Origin: Lotus japonicus
Lineage: Eukaryota; Streptophyta; Magnoliopsida; Fabales; Fabaceae
DNA: 64,000 nucleotides
Assembly (NCBI RefSeq): GCF_012489685.1
Contig: NC_080042.1
Location: 36,771,158-36,835,157, forward strand
Direction: 5' to 3'
The position numbers were made by a program, and so were the translations under genes. Every line of letters begins with the position of its first letter. The stretch's first letter is position 1. Below the pieces are notes generated by a model. That model worked only from the letters and a program-made list of their open reading frames with translations. It searched no databases and was not told the DNA's origin. Shown in pieces: positions 55,344 through 64,000 of the stretch.

Positions 55344-56007
55344 ACTAAACCGCCAGTCAAAAATAAAAATAAAGAGAAAGAATATTCACAAAACTAAAAA
55401 CTTAAACACCTAAGAGCACCCAACAAGCTTTCTAGTGAAATTGGCAAGGAAAAGAGAGCAACCACAAAGCACTTGCCCAAAATCGACTAGAAAAACTCAT
55501 TAGAGCATTCTATCAAACACCTAGAAGGCAAAAAACAAAGCTAAACTAAACTACTACTACCTAACTACCAAACTCACAAAAATCCTCACACCCATTGCTA
55601 ATTTTGGCACAAATCACCCATGAATAGCATAAACAAACCCAACCCAACTTGCGCAAGCTTAGAATCACTCACCCACAACCCCCAAGAGTCATGCATTACA
55701 AAACCCATGAATGGAGATGGAAGGAAGTGGAAATATGGAACTTACCTTGAACTTGGAGTGAGTGGGTGCAAGTGGAATGCTCTTGATGAAATGCAAACTT
55801 GAGAGAAAGAGAGTGAGCAAAAGTGTGTGCAAGTGAGATGGGAGGAGTAGGAAATGGGTATAAGTTGTGAGGAGGGCGGTTTTAGAGAGAAACGGAAGCT
55901 GGAAAGTGGGAAAATGAAGAGTTCGAAGTGTTTAAAAGCAAAAAACTCTGTGTGTGTGCGTGTTGGGGCGCTCAAGCGCTGGTCAAGGGCGCTTGAGCGC
56001 CACTGGG
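55344..56007 (-). promoter_or_regulatory. Leader, intron and promoter-proximal palindromes of the PF20167-like ORF
   Basis: From right to left on the minus strand: GGCGCTCAAGCGCC-type palindromes (55971-56001), a TTTTAAACAC TATA-like stretch (~55925), a purine/pyrimidine-biased leader, donor CAAG|GTAAGT (55745) and an AT-rich intron-like stretch to about 55352. No other gene is seen here. The palindrome cluster is cut by the solo LTR at 56008 and goes on at 58639. Confidence 0.5.
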
Positions 56008-56297
56008 TGTAACGCCCCGATTTCTCGAGTGTCACACAGTAACCAAAACGTCGTGAATTTCCATCGTTTGATTAATTAATCTTCAATTAGTGACAAAAGT
56101 TCAATTTTACAAAATTCTTGAAACTTAACCATTTCGAACTTGCGGAAATAATCATCAACGTAAACCTCAAACTTTATTAATCATTGAAAAGAGTATGAAA
56201 TAAATATCCGAAAGAAAACTTCAAAGTAAATTACATCAACTTAAACTATCCAAACTAAAATAAAGTAATGGTTCAATACTTCCAAAACTCGGTTATC

Positions 56298-56489
56298 TCA
56301 ACCCAAAAAGGAAAAATGGATGTCTCTCAACCCAACCATATCCTTGGCCCCTTCCTCTTTATCTTCTTCCTCTTCATCAGGAGTATAGTCGTCATCCGGT
56401 AGTGGCTCATCACGGAGTATCAGCTCCCAAGAATGGGTCGTCGCCGTTATCTTCACGACCATCAACCCCCCCCCCCCCACAGATAACAA
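56298..56489 (-). pseudogene. Remnant of the LTR ORF in the 56008 solo LTR
   Basis: Sense relative to the element: after a G-run it reads MVVKITATTHSWELILRDEP, then DEEEEDKEEGAKD and stops. The SWELIL start and the acidic run correspond to RWEIVL and DEEEEDPSED in the ORF of 61593-62075, but the middle is missing. Most likely a shortened version of the same ORF. Confidence 0.4.
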
Positions 56490-56652
56490 ATAAACAAGTA
56501 GCGCATGGGTCAGGTCGCAAACAAGATAATCATAAACATATCATAAAGCACAATAATCATTCGCTTATGAAATTAAGTTTTATGACAATTAGTCAGTTAG
56601 ACTAGCGCATCCTCACATCACACAACCCACCAAAACTTCTTGGCGAATCACA

Positions 56653-56803
56653 TACATCCGCTGATGTATAATTCACGTGAAGCCGCAATGCTTCACCAAA
56701 AATCTCACGGTGACCGCAGTCAACCAAATCACGTGAAGCCGCAATGCTTCACAAAAGTATCATGGTGACCGCAGTCAACCAATTCACGAGGATCCACTGA
56801 TCC
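56653..56803 (-). repeat. Hairpin cluster in the 56008 solo LTR
   Basis: TACATC/GATGTA (56653-56668), GTGAAGC/GCTTCAC (56677-56696 and 56733-56752), GGATC/GATCC (56790-56803), plus imperfect GGTGACCGCAGTCAACC between them. ACCAT/ATGGT around CGTTCTC lies just downstream (~56848). Confidence 0.85.
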
Positions 56804-58610
56804 ACAAATCTCCCTCGCGTGCAAGCTACCGTTTGTCACTAACGGCACCATCGTTCTCATGGTACATAGTCTCACCTAGACCTATGTTCCATTATTTCTC
56901 GTTTACTTGCAAGCGATTAATTCCCATTTCTCTTTGTTTTAGGCTCTAAAGTCAATCCTTGAGTCTTAACAAACTTTCACGTCGAATAAAACAACATAAT
57001 GACAATAGATATTCACAACACCAATGGGAATTACAGCTAGATGAGCGACCCATGATTCCTCAGTCAGGCAATATTCATATAACATAGATATTCATAATCA
57101 TATTCACATGCTTTTCAAACACATAAACCATGTAAAATTAACCAAGCAAAGCATCAAACAGTAACATTGAGCAAGATGTTCAAAATTCAAAAGGACAACC
57201 AACTAAATAGTAGATGGACACAAGTTTTTCTGAATTTAAAGGTCACGGTCGTTTTCTAAAAAAAAACAGCAGAAACCATAGTCACTAAAAATTTTCTACA
57301 GAACTCATTTCACAACCAAAGTTTACGTTTTACACATATCTGGAAAGACAATATAAAATCCTACAACTTTCTAGTTCACCACTCTTTCGTTTGAAAATCA
57401 GAGCTAGGTGATATTGGACCACGACGTTTTCTGTCAGTGCAGGAAAAACAGCAGGTACAACAGTTACTAAAAACGTTCTCCGGAACTCATTACTAAACCA
57501 TAAATTACGTTCTTTATACGTCTGGAAAGTTGATTAAAAATACTACAATTTCTTAGTTCACTGAATTTTCATTTGAACACTAGAACTGGGTGATATTGGA
57601 CCTCGAAGTTCGCTGTCCAGCACAGAAATCTGACAGCGTCCCTTCGGCCTCAAATTTCTTTACGAATGATCAAGTCTAGGGTTCCTATTTTGATTCAACC
57701 TGATTAAAACTCTAAGTCAAGAATCCTTAACAAACATGGTTTTCAAGCATAAAGGTGCAGCAACAAACACTTACACATATCACATACACAAACATGCAAT
57801 ATCACAACTTTCTCATGGATTTCATGGTAAAAACCCTAAGCAACTACCCTTTTCCTAGACCAGCCCTTACCTTGCTAGTTTGGTGATGTAAAAAAGAAGT
57901 TTTGAGATGAAAAGATGATCAAGAGCTGCTGTCCAGATCCTCTCCTTGCTCTCTCCCAACCGATCTCTCTCTTTCTCTCCTCCTTGATCGCACACTCTTC
58001 TTCCTCTCTCTCGATCTCGCGCTCCTTCTCTCTTTCTTTCTCACTTTTTCTCTTTTTCTCTTTTCTGTGTGTTACATGAATAGCATGGGGTTTCTACTTC
58101 TGATTGCAAAATGGGAAAAATAAGGATTTCCCCCTATTCCCTTTAGTGTAGCCGGCGGCACACACACAACCTTGGGCTAGGGTTTTTTTCTTTTTTCTTT
58201 TTAATGATCCAAGCCCAACCCAACTAATTACCCTCCTAATACTGATTAAGAGAATAAAAATAAATCATGGCAAAGCCCCTTTCCCCTGAATTTAAAAATA
58301 AATTCGGAATTAAAAAAAATCATTCTAGCAAATCGTGAGTACAGTACAGCCTGACCTTCCGTCACTAAAACATGAATATCTCGGGCTACAGAGGTTGGAA
58401 TGACCTGAAACTAACGAGAGAATTTAGATAACTCAGAGAAATACAACTCTCATGAAGGAAGCTTCTCCAGGTAAGGTCGTGAAGACCTCTAAAAAATTCA
58501 CACAAGGTCACAGACAGATTAGCAATAAAATCAAACTTCACTATAAACTTCACTTTTATTCAATAAATCGCTTAAGTAATACTTAAGTAAGGTTAGGGTC
58601 TTACACTGGG

Positions 58611-58803
58611 TGCTCCAGAAACAAATGTTTATGTTGAGCCGGCGCTTGAGCGCCCAACCCAGTTCCAAATTGTTTTCTTTTTCGTTTTCTTTTATACAAA
58701 TAAAAAGAACTATTCTAAAGCATTCTTAAACAAAAATAAAACATGGGTTGTCTCCCATTCAGCCCTATGTTATAGTCCTAGGTAGACTCTCCTTCCTTTG
58801 ATG
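58611..58803 (-). other. Spacer with palindrome and retroelement UTR
   Basis: Continues the sequence cut by the solo LTR: GGCGCTTGAGCGCCC at 58639, then T-rich sequence, and on the minus strand GGGAGACAACCCATGTTTTA (58740-58757 region), a motif frequent after the last ORF in Athila-like elements. No gene. Confidence 0.5.
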
Positions 58804-59150
58804 TTAGGAAGGAAATTGCTTTCTCTCAAATAATTTTCCACAAGTGCAAGGAAGGAACCTTGCACAAAACCTTTGAAACAAATCCTCCCATGAGGTTATA
58901 TCTTGCTGCTCATCAAACCATGCTCTTGCTCCCTTCGTCAAGGAATAAGGGAAGAGTTTGATTTTCAACTCATCATCACTAATCCCTTCCTCCTTGACAA
59001 GGGAAAACTTCACCATATGAGCATGGAGATCCTCGTACTTCGACCCCCCATACTTGTTACCGCTAATAAGCTTGATGAGAGCCGGATGGAACTCAACATC
59101 TTTTCCTTTCACCTTGGGGGTCTCTTCTTGAACCTTTGGTGCGCTTTTAA
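58804..59150 (-). pseudogene. Second Athila-type gag fragment, joined behind protease
   Basis: Frame reading VEFHPALIKLISGNKYGGSK, YEDLHAHMVKFSLVKEEG, LKIKLFPYSLTKGARAWFDE and SWEDLFQRFCARFLP: the first half of an Athila/Tat-type gag capsid. It follows the protease ORF directly in another frame, where reverse transcriptase would be expected. So either two elements were joined by deletion or a gag fragment was duplicated. It differs in sequence from the gag at 61220-60837, which favours two parent elements. Confidence 0.75.
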
Positions 59151-60149
59151 TTACACACAAACAAAGTCATCAGCATGGTTAGTCTCTAACATGGGATTGA
59201 AAACAGAAAATCGTACCTTATCCTTACCTACCCGAAGAATGAGATGACCCTTGTCGACATCAATCTTAGCTCTACCAGTAGTTAAGAAAGGTCGGCCAAG
59301 AATGAGAGGAATCTTCTTATCTTTTTCCATGTCCAGAACAACAAAATCCACGGGGAACCCATACTTGTCCACCCTCACCATTACATCCTCCACGATCCGG
59401 TATGGTGTCTTAAGGGATCGATCCGCCAATTGCAAGGAGAGCATAGTTGGTGTAACCTCTCCTAGATTCAATCTTTCAAACATGGTAAGCGGCATCAAGT
59501 TGATGCTCGCTCCCAAATCACAAAGTGCTTCCACATCCGCCATTCCTTCAACTTCCACCGGAATAGTGAAATTTCCAGGGTCTCTTCTTTTCCTTGGCAT
59601 TTTCCGCTGCAAAATGGCACTACATTCCTCCGTCAGCATTACCGTTTCATCGACCTCCTTCAACCTCCTTCTCTTAGACAAGATATCCTTCATAAACTTA
59701 GCATATATGGGCATTTGTTCCAAAGCATCGGCCAAAGGAATATTGATGTGGAGTTTTTTGATAACATCCACGAATTTTGAAAACTTTTTTTCTAAGTTTT
59801 TCTTAGACAATGCCTTAGGAAAAGGAACCTTGCTAATTTCAGGAGTAAGTTCAATAACTTCTCTAGTCTTGATGGGCACATCAACTTCTCCCTCAACTAT
59901 CTCCTCACTTTTTTCTCCCTCTGTTTTTTTCTTCAATTCATTCATCACCCTACCACTTCTAGTGGTCACAATAGAGGCATTCTCTTGCTTAGGAATGGGG
60001 ATAGTATCGGAAGGGAATTTACCTTGAGGTCTCTCGGCTATTTTCTTGGCAAGCTGGCCAAATTGATTCTCTAGGTTTTTGATAGCCGCATCCGGGTTCT
60101 TGTAATTGTTATTAGTTTGATTGATGAAATTCTCAACCGACTCTTCCAA
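59151..60149 (-). CDS. Athila-type gag C-terminus and protease
   Basis: 332 codons in the frame of the upstream gag. Residues ~1-45: NPDAAIKNLENQFGQLAKK; then TTRSGRVMNE and VPFPKALSKKNLEKKFSKFV, KLHINIPLADALEQMP, YAKFMKDILSKRRRL and LTEECSAILQRKMP, the usual run before Athila protease. The protease has CDLGASINLMP with DLG in place of D-T/S-G, as is usual for this lineage, and IPLILGRPFLTTGRAKIDV. No stop or frameshift inside. It ends HADDFVCV and stops; RT should follow but does not. Activity without pol is not expected. ATG 60149 is only the first methionine after an in-frame stop at 60255. Confidence 0.88.
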   Translation of the reverse strand: MEESVENFINQTNNNYKNPDAAIKNLENQFGQLAKKIAERPQGKFPSDTIPIPKQENASIVTTRSGRVMNELKKKTEGEKSEEIVEGEVDVPIKTREVIELTPEISKVPFPKALSKKNLEKKFSKFVDVIKKLHINIPLADALEQMPIYAKFMKDILSKRRRLKEVDETVMLTEECSAILQRKMPRKRRDPGNFTIPVEVEGMADVEALCDLGASINLMPLTMFERLNLGEVTPTMLSLQLADRSLKTPYRIVEDVMVRVDKYGFPVDFVVLDMEKDKKIPLILGRPFLTTGRAKIDVDKGHLILRVGKDKVRFSVFNPMLETNHADDFVCV

Positions 60150-61220
60150 ACTCTTCTTGCTACCAACACCATCAACTTCACCTCGCTCTTGCGGCTGCCT
60201 TGAGGTTTGGCCTTGGACACCTTGATTAGGAAACTGCCTTTGAAAGTTACCTCCTTAGCCATTATTGTTTTGCCTCCAAGAGAAGTTGGGATTGTTTCTC
60301 CATCCTGGATTGTAAGTATTTGAAAATGAGTCATTACGAGCTTGACCCATGACCTTGACTTCCTCTTCCGGTCTAGTCTCGGTACAGTTTTCACTATCAT
60401 GAGGTCCTCCACAAGTCACACACTCCACTTTGGCAATTCTACCACCGATCTTGGTGGTCTTCATTTGACTCTGAATTTCAGCCATTTGTTTGGAGAGCTG
60501 CTTATTGGAGGCAATGAGTTGATCATAAGATTCAACTTCAAGGACTCCTCCTTCGAGCTTGGCATTCATTATTAGAGTTCATGGCTCTCACAACCATCTT
60601 TTCAATCAATTCATACCCAACTTGTGGAAGAAGGGCATCGAACTCTCCATTTGAAGCCGCATCCAAACTAAACCTCGAAGAATATTGGAGACCATCATAA
60701 AAAATTTCCACTTGCTCAGCTTGGGTGAGGTTGTACTGTGGACAGTTCCTCAAGAGCTTCTTGAATTGCTCCCAAGCCTCATAAAGATTCTCATCAGCGG
60801 ATTGAGAAAATGTCATGCAACCTTGGGGCTGTAAGTTCAACCACTCTTCAGCTGTGTGTCCCTCAATGAGAATGGAAACAAGCACAAGCGGATTGTATCC
60901 GCTGAGACATTTTGCACTCTACAAGTGTTGCATTTGCGGATGAATTGTTCCATGTGTGCATGAGAATCCTCAAGAGCACCTCCACCATACTGATTTTGGC
61001 TCACCAAATTGATAAATGTCGGCCTTAGCTCAAAGTTTCCCATGCCATCGGGGAAAACAATGCTGCCGGGATAGTCGTAACTCATGGCAGCCATGGTGAG
61101 ATCTCTCAAAGAGCGATTGGCATTTTCTGCCTCTTGCTCTACAAGTCTTTGAGCGAGGGCCTCTTGCACCGTTGCGTTTATGTGCGCTTGCATCTCCTCT
61201 TCCGTCATTTGAGAAGCCAT
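60150..61220 (-). pseudogene. gag: Athila-type gag (capsid, nucleocapsid), frameshifted
   Basis: ATG 61220 starts MASQMTEEEMQAHINATVQE, then FELRPTFINLVSQNQYGGGA and LCLFPFSLRD, the Retrotrans_gag start. At ~60870 the frame shifts and about 30 codons (the TTWDDL segment) are missing; the next frame gives ENLYEAWEQFKKLLRNCPQY and VEIFYDGLQYSSR. At ~60560 it shifts back and continues LIASNKQLSKQMAEIQSQM, with knuckle-like CVTCGGPHDSENC and NPGWRNNPNFSW. A TAA at 60255 then precedes the protease part. The number of lesions shows that this copy is old. The 5' leader is cut by an LTR at 61273. Confidence 0.85.
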
Positions 61221-61272
61221 GGCGTCAAGCCTTTATTGGGCTCGACGACGGTGGAGAGTACATTCAGGCTCC
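61221..61272 (-). other. Leader stub of the Athila-type gag
   Basis: 52 bases between gag ATG and the LTR at 61273. No PBS is visible in it; the PBS and 5' LTR of this element were beyond the insertion point and are not recognised to the right. Confidence 0.5.
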
Positions 61273-61592
61273 GTGTAACGCCCCAATTTCTCGAGTGTCA
61301 CAAAGTAACCAATTAATCCAATTTTCGCAAAGAATTTTCGTCGTTTAATTATTAATCTTGATTTAATGACAAAAATTCGATTATTGCGAAACTTAACCTT
61401 TACAAAATAAACATTGCGGAATAATTAAGACATACACTTCTGGAAAAAAAACTCCTTAATAAAAGATAACCGTAATATCAAAAGTACAATAAAACGAAAC
61501 CTTGGGCGAAAGCCCTACAACAAATAAATCCTGAAAGCAAGAAAATAAGTAATAGTCCGATACGGTCTCTCAGTCCCACAGAAAGTAAAGTC

Positions 61593-62075
61593 TTAGTCCA
61601 GATCCCGATCCGAAACATCAGCTTCCGCTTCACGCGCCCTTTTCTTGGACTGTTCTAGCTTGATCACACTCTTCCGAGGACCCACCCTGAAGCACTTGGG
61701 ACGCCTAGAAACGCGCTGCGCATAGACTTCCGGCTTGGCCTCTGGTGGTGGAGACTCCACCGCATCCTCCTCCTCGTGCAATCGTGACTCCACTGTCGTG
61801 TCCTTCGAAGGGTCTTCTGTCGAGTCCTCTGAAGGGTCTTCTTCTTCCTCGTCCCCATGAAACCTAGCTGGAGGATGCGGAAACATAACTGACCCATCCC
61901 TGAGGATCTGACTCTCTATGACCGTCCCCGTTCTGTTTCTTCCCAAGAGCACCGCACCGCCGACATAGATCCTCCGAACTCCGGAATTGTCGGTCTCCCA
62001 GAGCCGGTCTTCCTCTGGCCTATCCAGAACGATCTCCCACCTCGTGATACACTCCACATCCTTGGAGGTCGGCAT
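61593..62075 (-). CDS. ORF inside the LTR (acidic centre, basic tail), unknown function
   Basis: 160 codons in sense with the element, near the 3' end of its LTR. N-terminus MPTSKDVECITRWEIVLDRP, middle RRIYVGGAVLLGRNRTGTVI, ESQILRDGSVMFPHPPARFH, then DEEEEDPSEDSTEDPSKD, and a basic C-terminus (RRPKCFRVGPRKSVIKLEQS, KKRAREAE). Acidic centre plus basic tail is typical of nuclear or chromatin-binding proteins, but no domain is recognised. The layout (WE or YE, Y-x-G, LR-G/R, F-x-x-PP, EEEDPSE) matches that of 28098-28575 in a different LTR family. Immediately before the ATG is a TTTTAG-plus-G-run, which might be a splice acceptor. Real expression cannot be judged. Confidence 0.5.
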   Translation of the reverse strand: MPTSKDVECITRWEIVLDRPEEDRLWETDNSGVRRIYVGGAVLLGRNRTGTVIESQILRDGSVMFPHPPARFHGDEEEEDPSEDSTEDPSKDTTVESRLHEEEDAVESPPPEAKPEVYAQRVSRRPKCFRVGPRKSVIKLEQSKKRAREAEADVSDRDLD

Positions 62076-62265
62076 CTACCCCCCCCCCCTAAAATAAACA
62101 CATAAAACAAATAACAGGGTCAGGTCCAACAGAAATAATAATAACAAAATCGACAGTACACAATATAAGTACGTTATATGTCTTTTATGGGAATAAAGTC
62201 AGTTAGTTAGTTACTAACGAAATCTCACATCACACAACCCACCAAACCTTCCATGGCCAATCACA

Positions 62266-62418
62266 TACATCCGCAGATGTAGAAATCACGTGAAGCTGCA
62301 ATACTTCACAAAATCTCATGGTGACCACAGTCAACCAAATCACGTGGAGCCGCAATGATCCACAAAAGTCTCACAGTGACAACAGTCAACCAAAATACGT
62401 GGAGCCGCAATGATCCAC
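62266..62418 (-). repeat. Hairpin cluster in the 61273 LTR
   Basis: TACATC/GATGTA (62266-62281), GTGAAG/CTTCAC (62290-62309), GTGGA/TCCAC (62344-62363 and 62399-62418). Compared with the first GTGAAG unit and the 56008 cluster, the two arms of the later units have changed together. Confidence 0.85.
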
Positions 62419-63230
62419 AAAAGTCTCCCTCGCGTGCAAGACCATCGTTCTCATGGACCATAGTCTACACCGACCTATGTTCCATTAATTAAGTTCATTT
62501 GCAAGCGAGTTACATCTCAACAAGTCTCATTTACATGGTTTTCTTGGCTCTAATGTCAAACCTAGAGTCTTATTTTTCTCTTTATACAACCACATTCATC
62601 GCATAAATATAAAAATAAAGCGATCACAGACACATCGAGAATTACAGCAGATAAGCGACCCTTTGAACAATTATTCGGATAAATATCATTCTTCACATAA
62701 AGGATATCATAAATCACAACTCATGCATAATTAATCATTGCAAAACCATCAAACAAGGCATCATAAGACCTATGCATCGAAACGAAAGAAAATAATTCTC
62801 CGAACCCCCAAAAATAGGGTTCGGCCGAACCTCTCCATGACCCTTAGGGTTTTGAAATTTTTTTTTTCCTTTTCTTTCCTTTCAATCGCATAAGTCCTAT
62901 TACCGCCCCAAGCAACTCAATCAACATGTAAAATTTCCAGAACCAATCACATAATGACTTCATGTTATGACAAGTAATTTTGCATAGCAAAGTTTGCAAT
63001 CATGCATGTAAAATTATCATGGCATCATAACCTTCACCAAATATAGTAATATAATCATAGCATAACCTAACATCATGTGGAAAAAGTCCAGCAACAACTC
63101 ATGTTCAAAAACTTCAAGAAAACCCATCAAGATCACAACACAAATCATGGTAAAACATGACAAGATGTCCTAGATAACCTACCCAAGTCCTAGGACCAGC
63201 CCTTACCTTGATTTGGTGTGAAGAAAATAA

Positions 63231-63330
63231 GAACGCAAGAAAATTCCAGAATTTAAGTTTGGTTGATTGTGACAAAATGGTTTACAAAATAAGAAAAAGT
63301 AAAGAGTTGAAAATATCAATTGATGGAAAT
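63231..63330. other. Unassigned junction sequence
   Basis: AT-rich stretch between the last recognisable LTR similarity and TGATGACCGG at 63331. Nothing else seen. Confidence 0.3.
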
Positions 63331-63712
63331 TGATGACCGGGATTTATATGATGCTTTTAGGGTTTTTCCTTGCTTCTTTTGAGTCTTTTTGTTGAGTCTC
63401 ATGTAGTGTTTCATGCATTCTCATGCATTTTTGCTTTTATTTGTGCATTTGCATTAGTTTAGTAATTTTGTAGTTTTATACGGGTCTTTCTTGCATTTTT
63501 ATAAAGTTTAGGTTTTGCATGTGTTTTCCATTTGAATTGTGAGGACTATTGTGCTTTAAACCCATTGAATTTCTTGATATTTTTCCTTGTCTTGGTCCTT
63601 AAGTATTTCAGCTGATAACTCATGAAGAGGGAAGACCAAAAAGCATGAAGAATTAATGGAAACATTCAAAGGGGGGTTACAAGAAGCTAAAAAGCCATCA
63701 GAACCTGTGGCT

Positions 63713-63813
63713 GGCGCTCTAGCGCCAGCCTTCCAGTAGCAAGGAAGCTTGTTTCTGCCATATGGGCGCTCAAGCGCTGCCCTTGAGCGCCCAAGGGCAG
63801 CGCTTGAGCGCCC
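63713..63813 (+). repeat. GGCGCT...AGCGCC palindrome cluster
   Basis: GGCGCTCTAGCGCC at 63713-63726, GGCGCTCAAGCGCT at about 63766, CTTGAGCGCC and GCGCTTGAGCGC at about 63782-63813. The same palindrome is at 55971-56001 and 58639, upstream of another TATA-like box. Confidence 0.8.
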
Positions 63814-63831
63814 CTGCTCGACTCTTTTGCA

Positions 63832-63838
63832 TATAAAT
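63832..63838 (+). promoter_or_regulatory. TATA box downstream of the palindrome cluster
   Basis: TATAAAT within GCATATAAATAGG, about 20 bp after the last palindrome. Transcription would run rightward out of the window. Confidence 0.55.
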
Positions 63839-64000
63839 AGGTTTTTAGTGGTTTTCTTTTGTAATTTTTGATACCCATTCCATTTTTACATAAGTTTAGA
63901 AGGAGAGTGAGAGAAGTCTTCCAAGCTTGTAATTCAGGTTCTTAGCCAAGCATGGAAAGAGCCTCTTGCCATGCTTGGCTAATCTCTCTCTTCTATTGCT

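Larger units (their letters stand above)
56008..58605 (-). mobile_element. Solo LTR (2598 bp, TSD CTGGG)
   Basis: TGTAACGCCCCGATTTCTCG...GGGTCTTACA between CTGGG copies (56003-56007, 58606-58610). No PBS or polypurine tract, so a solo LTR. Contains hairpins (56653-56803), a remnant of an LTR ORF (56298-56489), a ~185-bp internal direct repeat (about 57236-57420 and 57421-57605) and a diverged CTACAGAGG block (58367-58412). It is of the same family as the truncated LTR at 61273 but clearly diverged from it. Confidence 0.93.
61273..63230 (-). repeat. Truncated LTR, same family as the 56008 solo LTR
   Basis: Begins TGTAACGCCCCAATTTCTCG and follows the solo LTR in order (hairpins, GTTCCATTA stretch, CCAGCCCTTACCTTG near 63205 versus 57866) up to about 63230, then similarity ends. 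No GTCTTACA end or target-site duplication is found, so the 5' part of the LTR is missing. Contains the ORF 61593-62075. Confidence 0.75.
63331..64000 (+). repeat. Probable 5' part of a plus-strand (Athila-like) LTR, right end outside window
   Basis: Starts with TGATGACCGGGATTTA, which could be an LTR start, and runs through AT-rich sequence to a palindrome cluster (63713-63813), a TATA box (63832-63838, ATATAAATAG) and a purine-rich leader (GAAGGAGAGTGAGAGAAG). Promoter layout and long AT-rich front fit an Athila-type LTR, but the partner LTR and the interior are outside the window. Confidence 0.4.

Noticed and set aside
56466..56478. C-runs (also near 16546, 29777 and 62083) as regulatory elements
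   Set aside because: Homopolymers of unstable length that differ between otherwise identical LTRs; slippage or sequencing error is enough to explain them.
59251..60027. Plus-strand ORF of 258 codons
   Set aside because: Antisense shadow of the Athila-type protease ORF, which has clear family motifs.
1..64000. tRNA, rRNA or telomeric/centromeric satellite sequence
   Set aside because: No cloverleaf with A and B boxes, no rRNA-like stretch and no long satellite array noticed; the tandem arrays are confined to LTRs.

Overview
The window is repeat-dominated nuclear DNA of a flowering plant; a legume is the most likely source (SIRE1-type Ty1/copia element with an env-like third ORF, Tekay/Del-like chromovirus remnants, Athila-type gag-protease), but the species cannot be fixed from the sequence. 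Almost everything is LTR retrotransposon, in nested layers. The only non-retroelement gene seen is the 3' half of a FAR1-related (FRS/MULE-derived) gene.

Layout. 1-9810: non-autonomous Ty3/gypsy chromovirus derivative (element 1, minus strand, gag but no complete pol) that splits the FRS gene continuing at 9811-11568. 11569-13562: unassigned sequence with a GC-rich patch and a CT-rich leader-like stretch. 13563-47756: SIRE1-type copia element A (minus strand: 5' LTR 46551-47756, gag 46474-45473, pol 36420-32619, env-like 32173-31147 plus 14028-13563), whose 3' LTR is missing. Element A carries two later insertions: element 2 (14029-31146, TSD TGATT) in its env-like ORF, and a LARD-like element (36421-45472, TSD CATAC) at the gag/pol border. 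Element 2 itself holds a 6.6-kb solo LTR (22421-29063, TSD CGATA) with a 1312-bp triplication. Element A sits in an older, decayed copia copy B (47757-49892), which is fused to an ORF with a 'putative plant transposon protein' (PF20167-like) domain; that ORF is cut by a solo LTR (50139-54750, TSD CCCAG). Then come another solo LTR (56008-58605, TSD CTGGG), a decayed Athila-type gag-protease region (58804-61220), a truncated LTR (61273-~63230) and the start of a plus-strand LTR-like region with palindromes and a TATA box (63331-64000).

How the parts relate. Element 1, element 2 and the LARD-like element have strongly diverged long LTRs (3.9-4.3 kb) but almost the same primer-binding site, 5' leader, polypurine tract and LTR terminal bases, which suggests that all three are moved in trans by one autonomous chromovirus. 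Several short LTR blocks (a TCGCGA box just upstream of the TATA box, a block around CCCCTGCGACAG, a CTTCGGCCGA block) recur across families.

The most striking signal is in the LTRs: families carry tandem arrays of short hairpins at comparable positions. The hairpin sequence differs between families, and within arrays the stem arms change in compensating fashion while the loop stays constant (clearest at 15370-15510). Two LTR families also carry an acidic ORF inside the LTR (28098-28575; 61593-62075) with a shared layout. I know of no description of these features; whether they are new needs searches I could not run.
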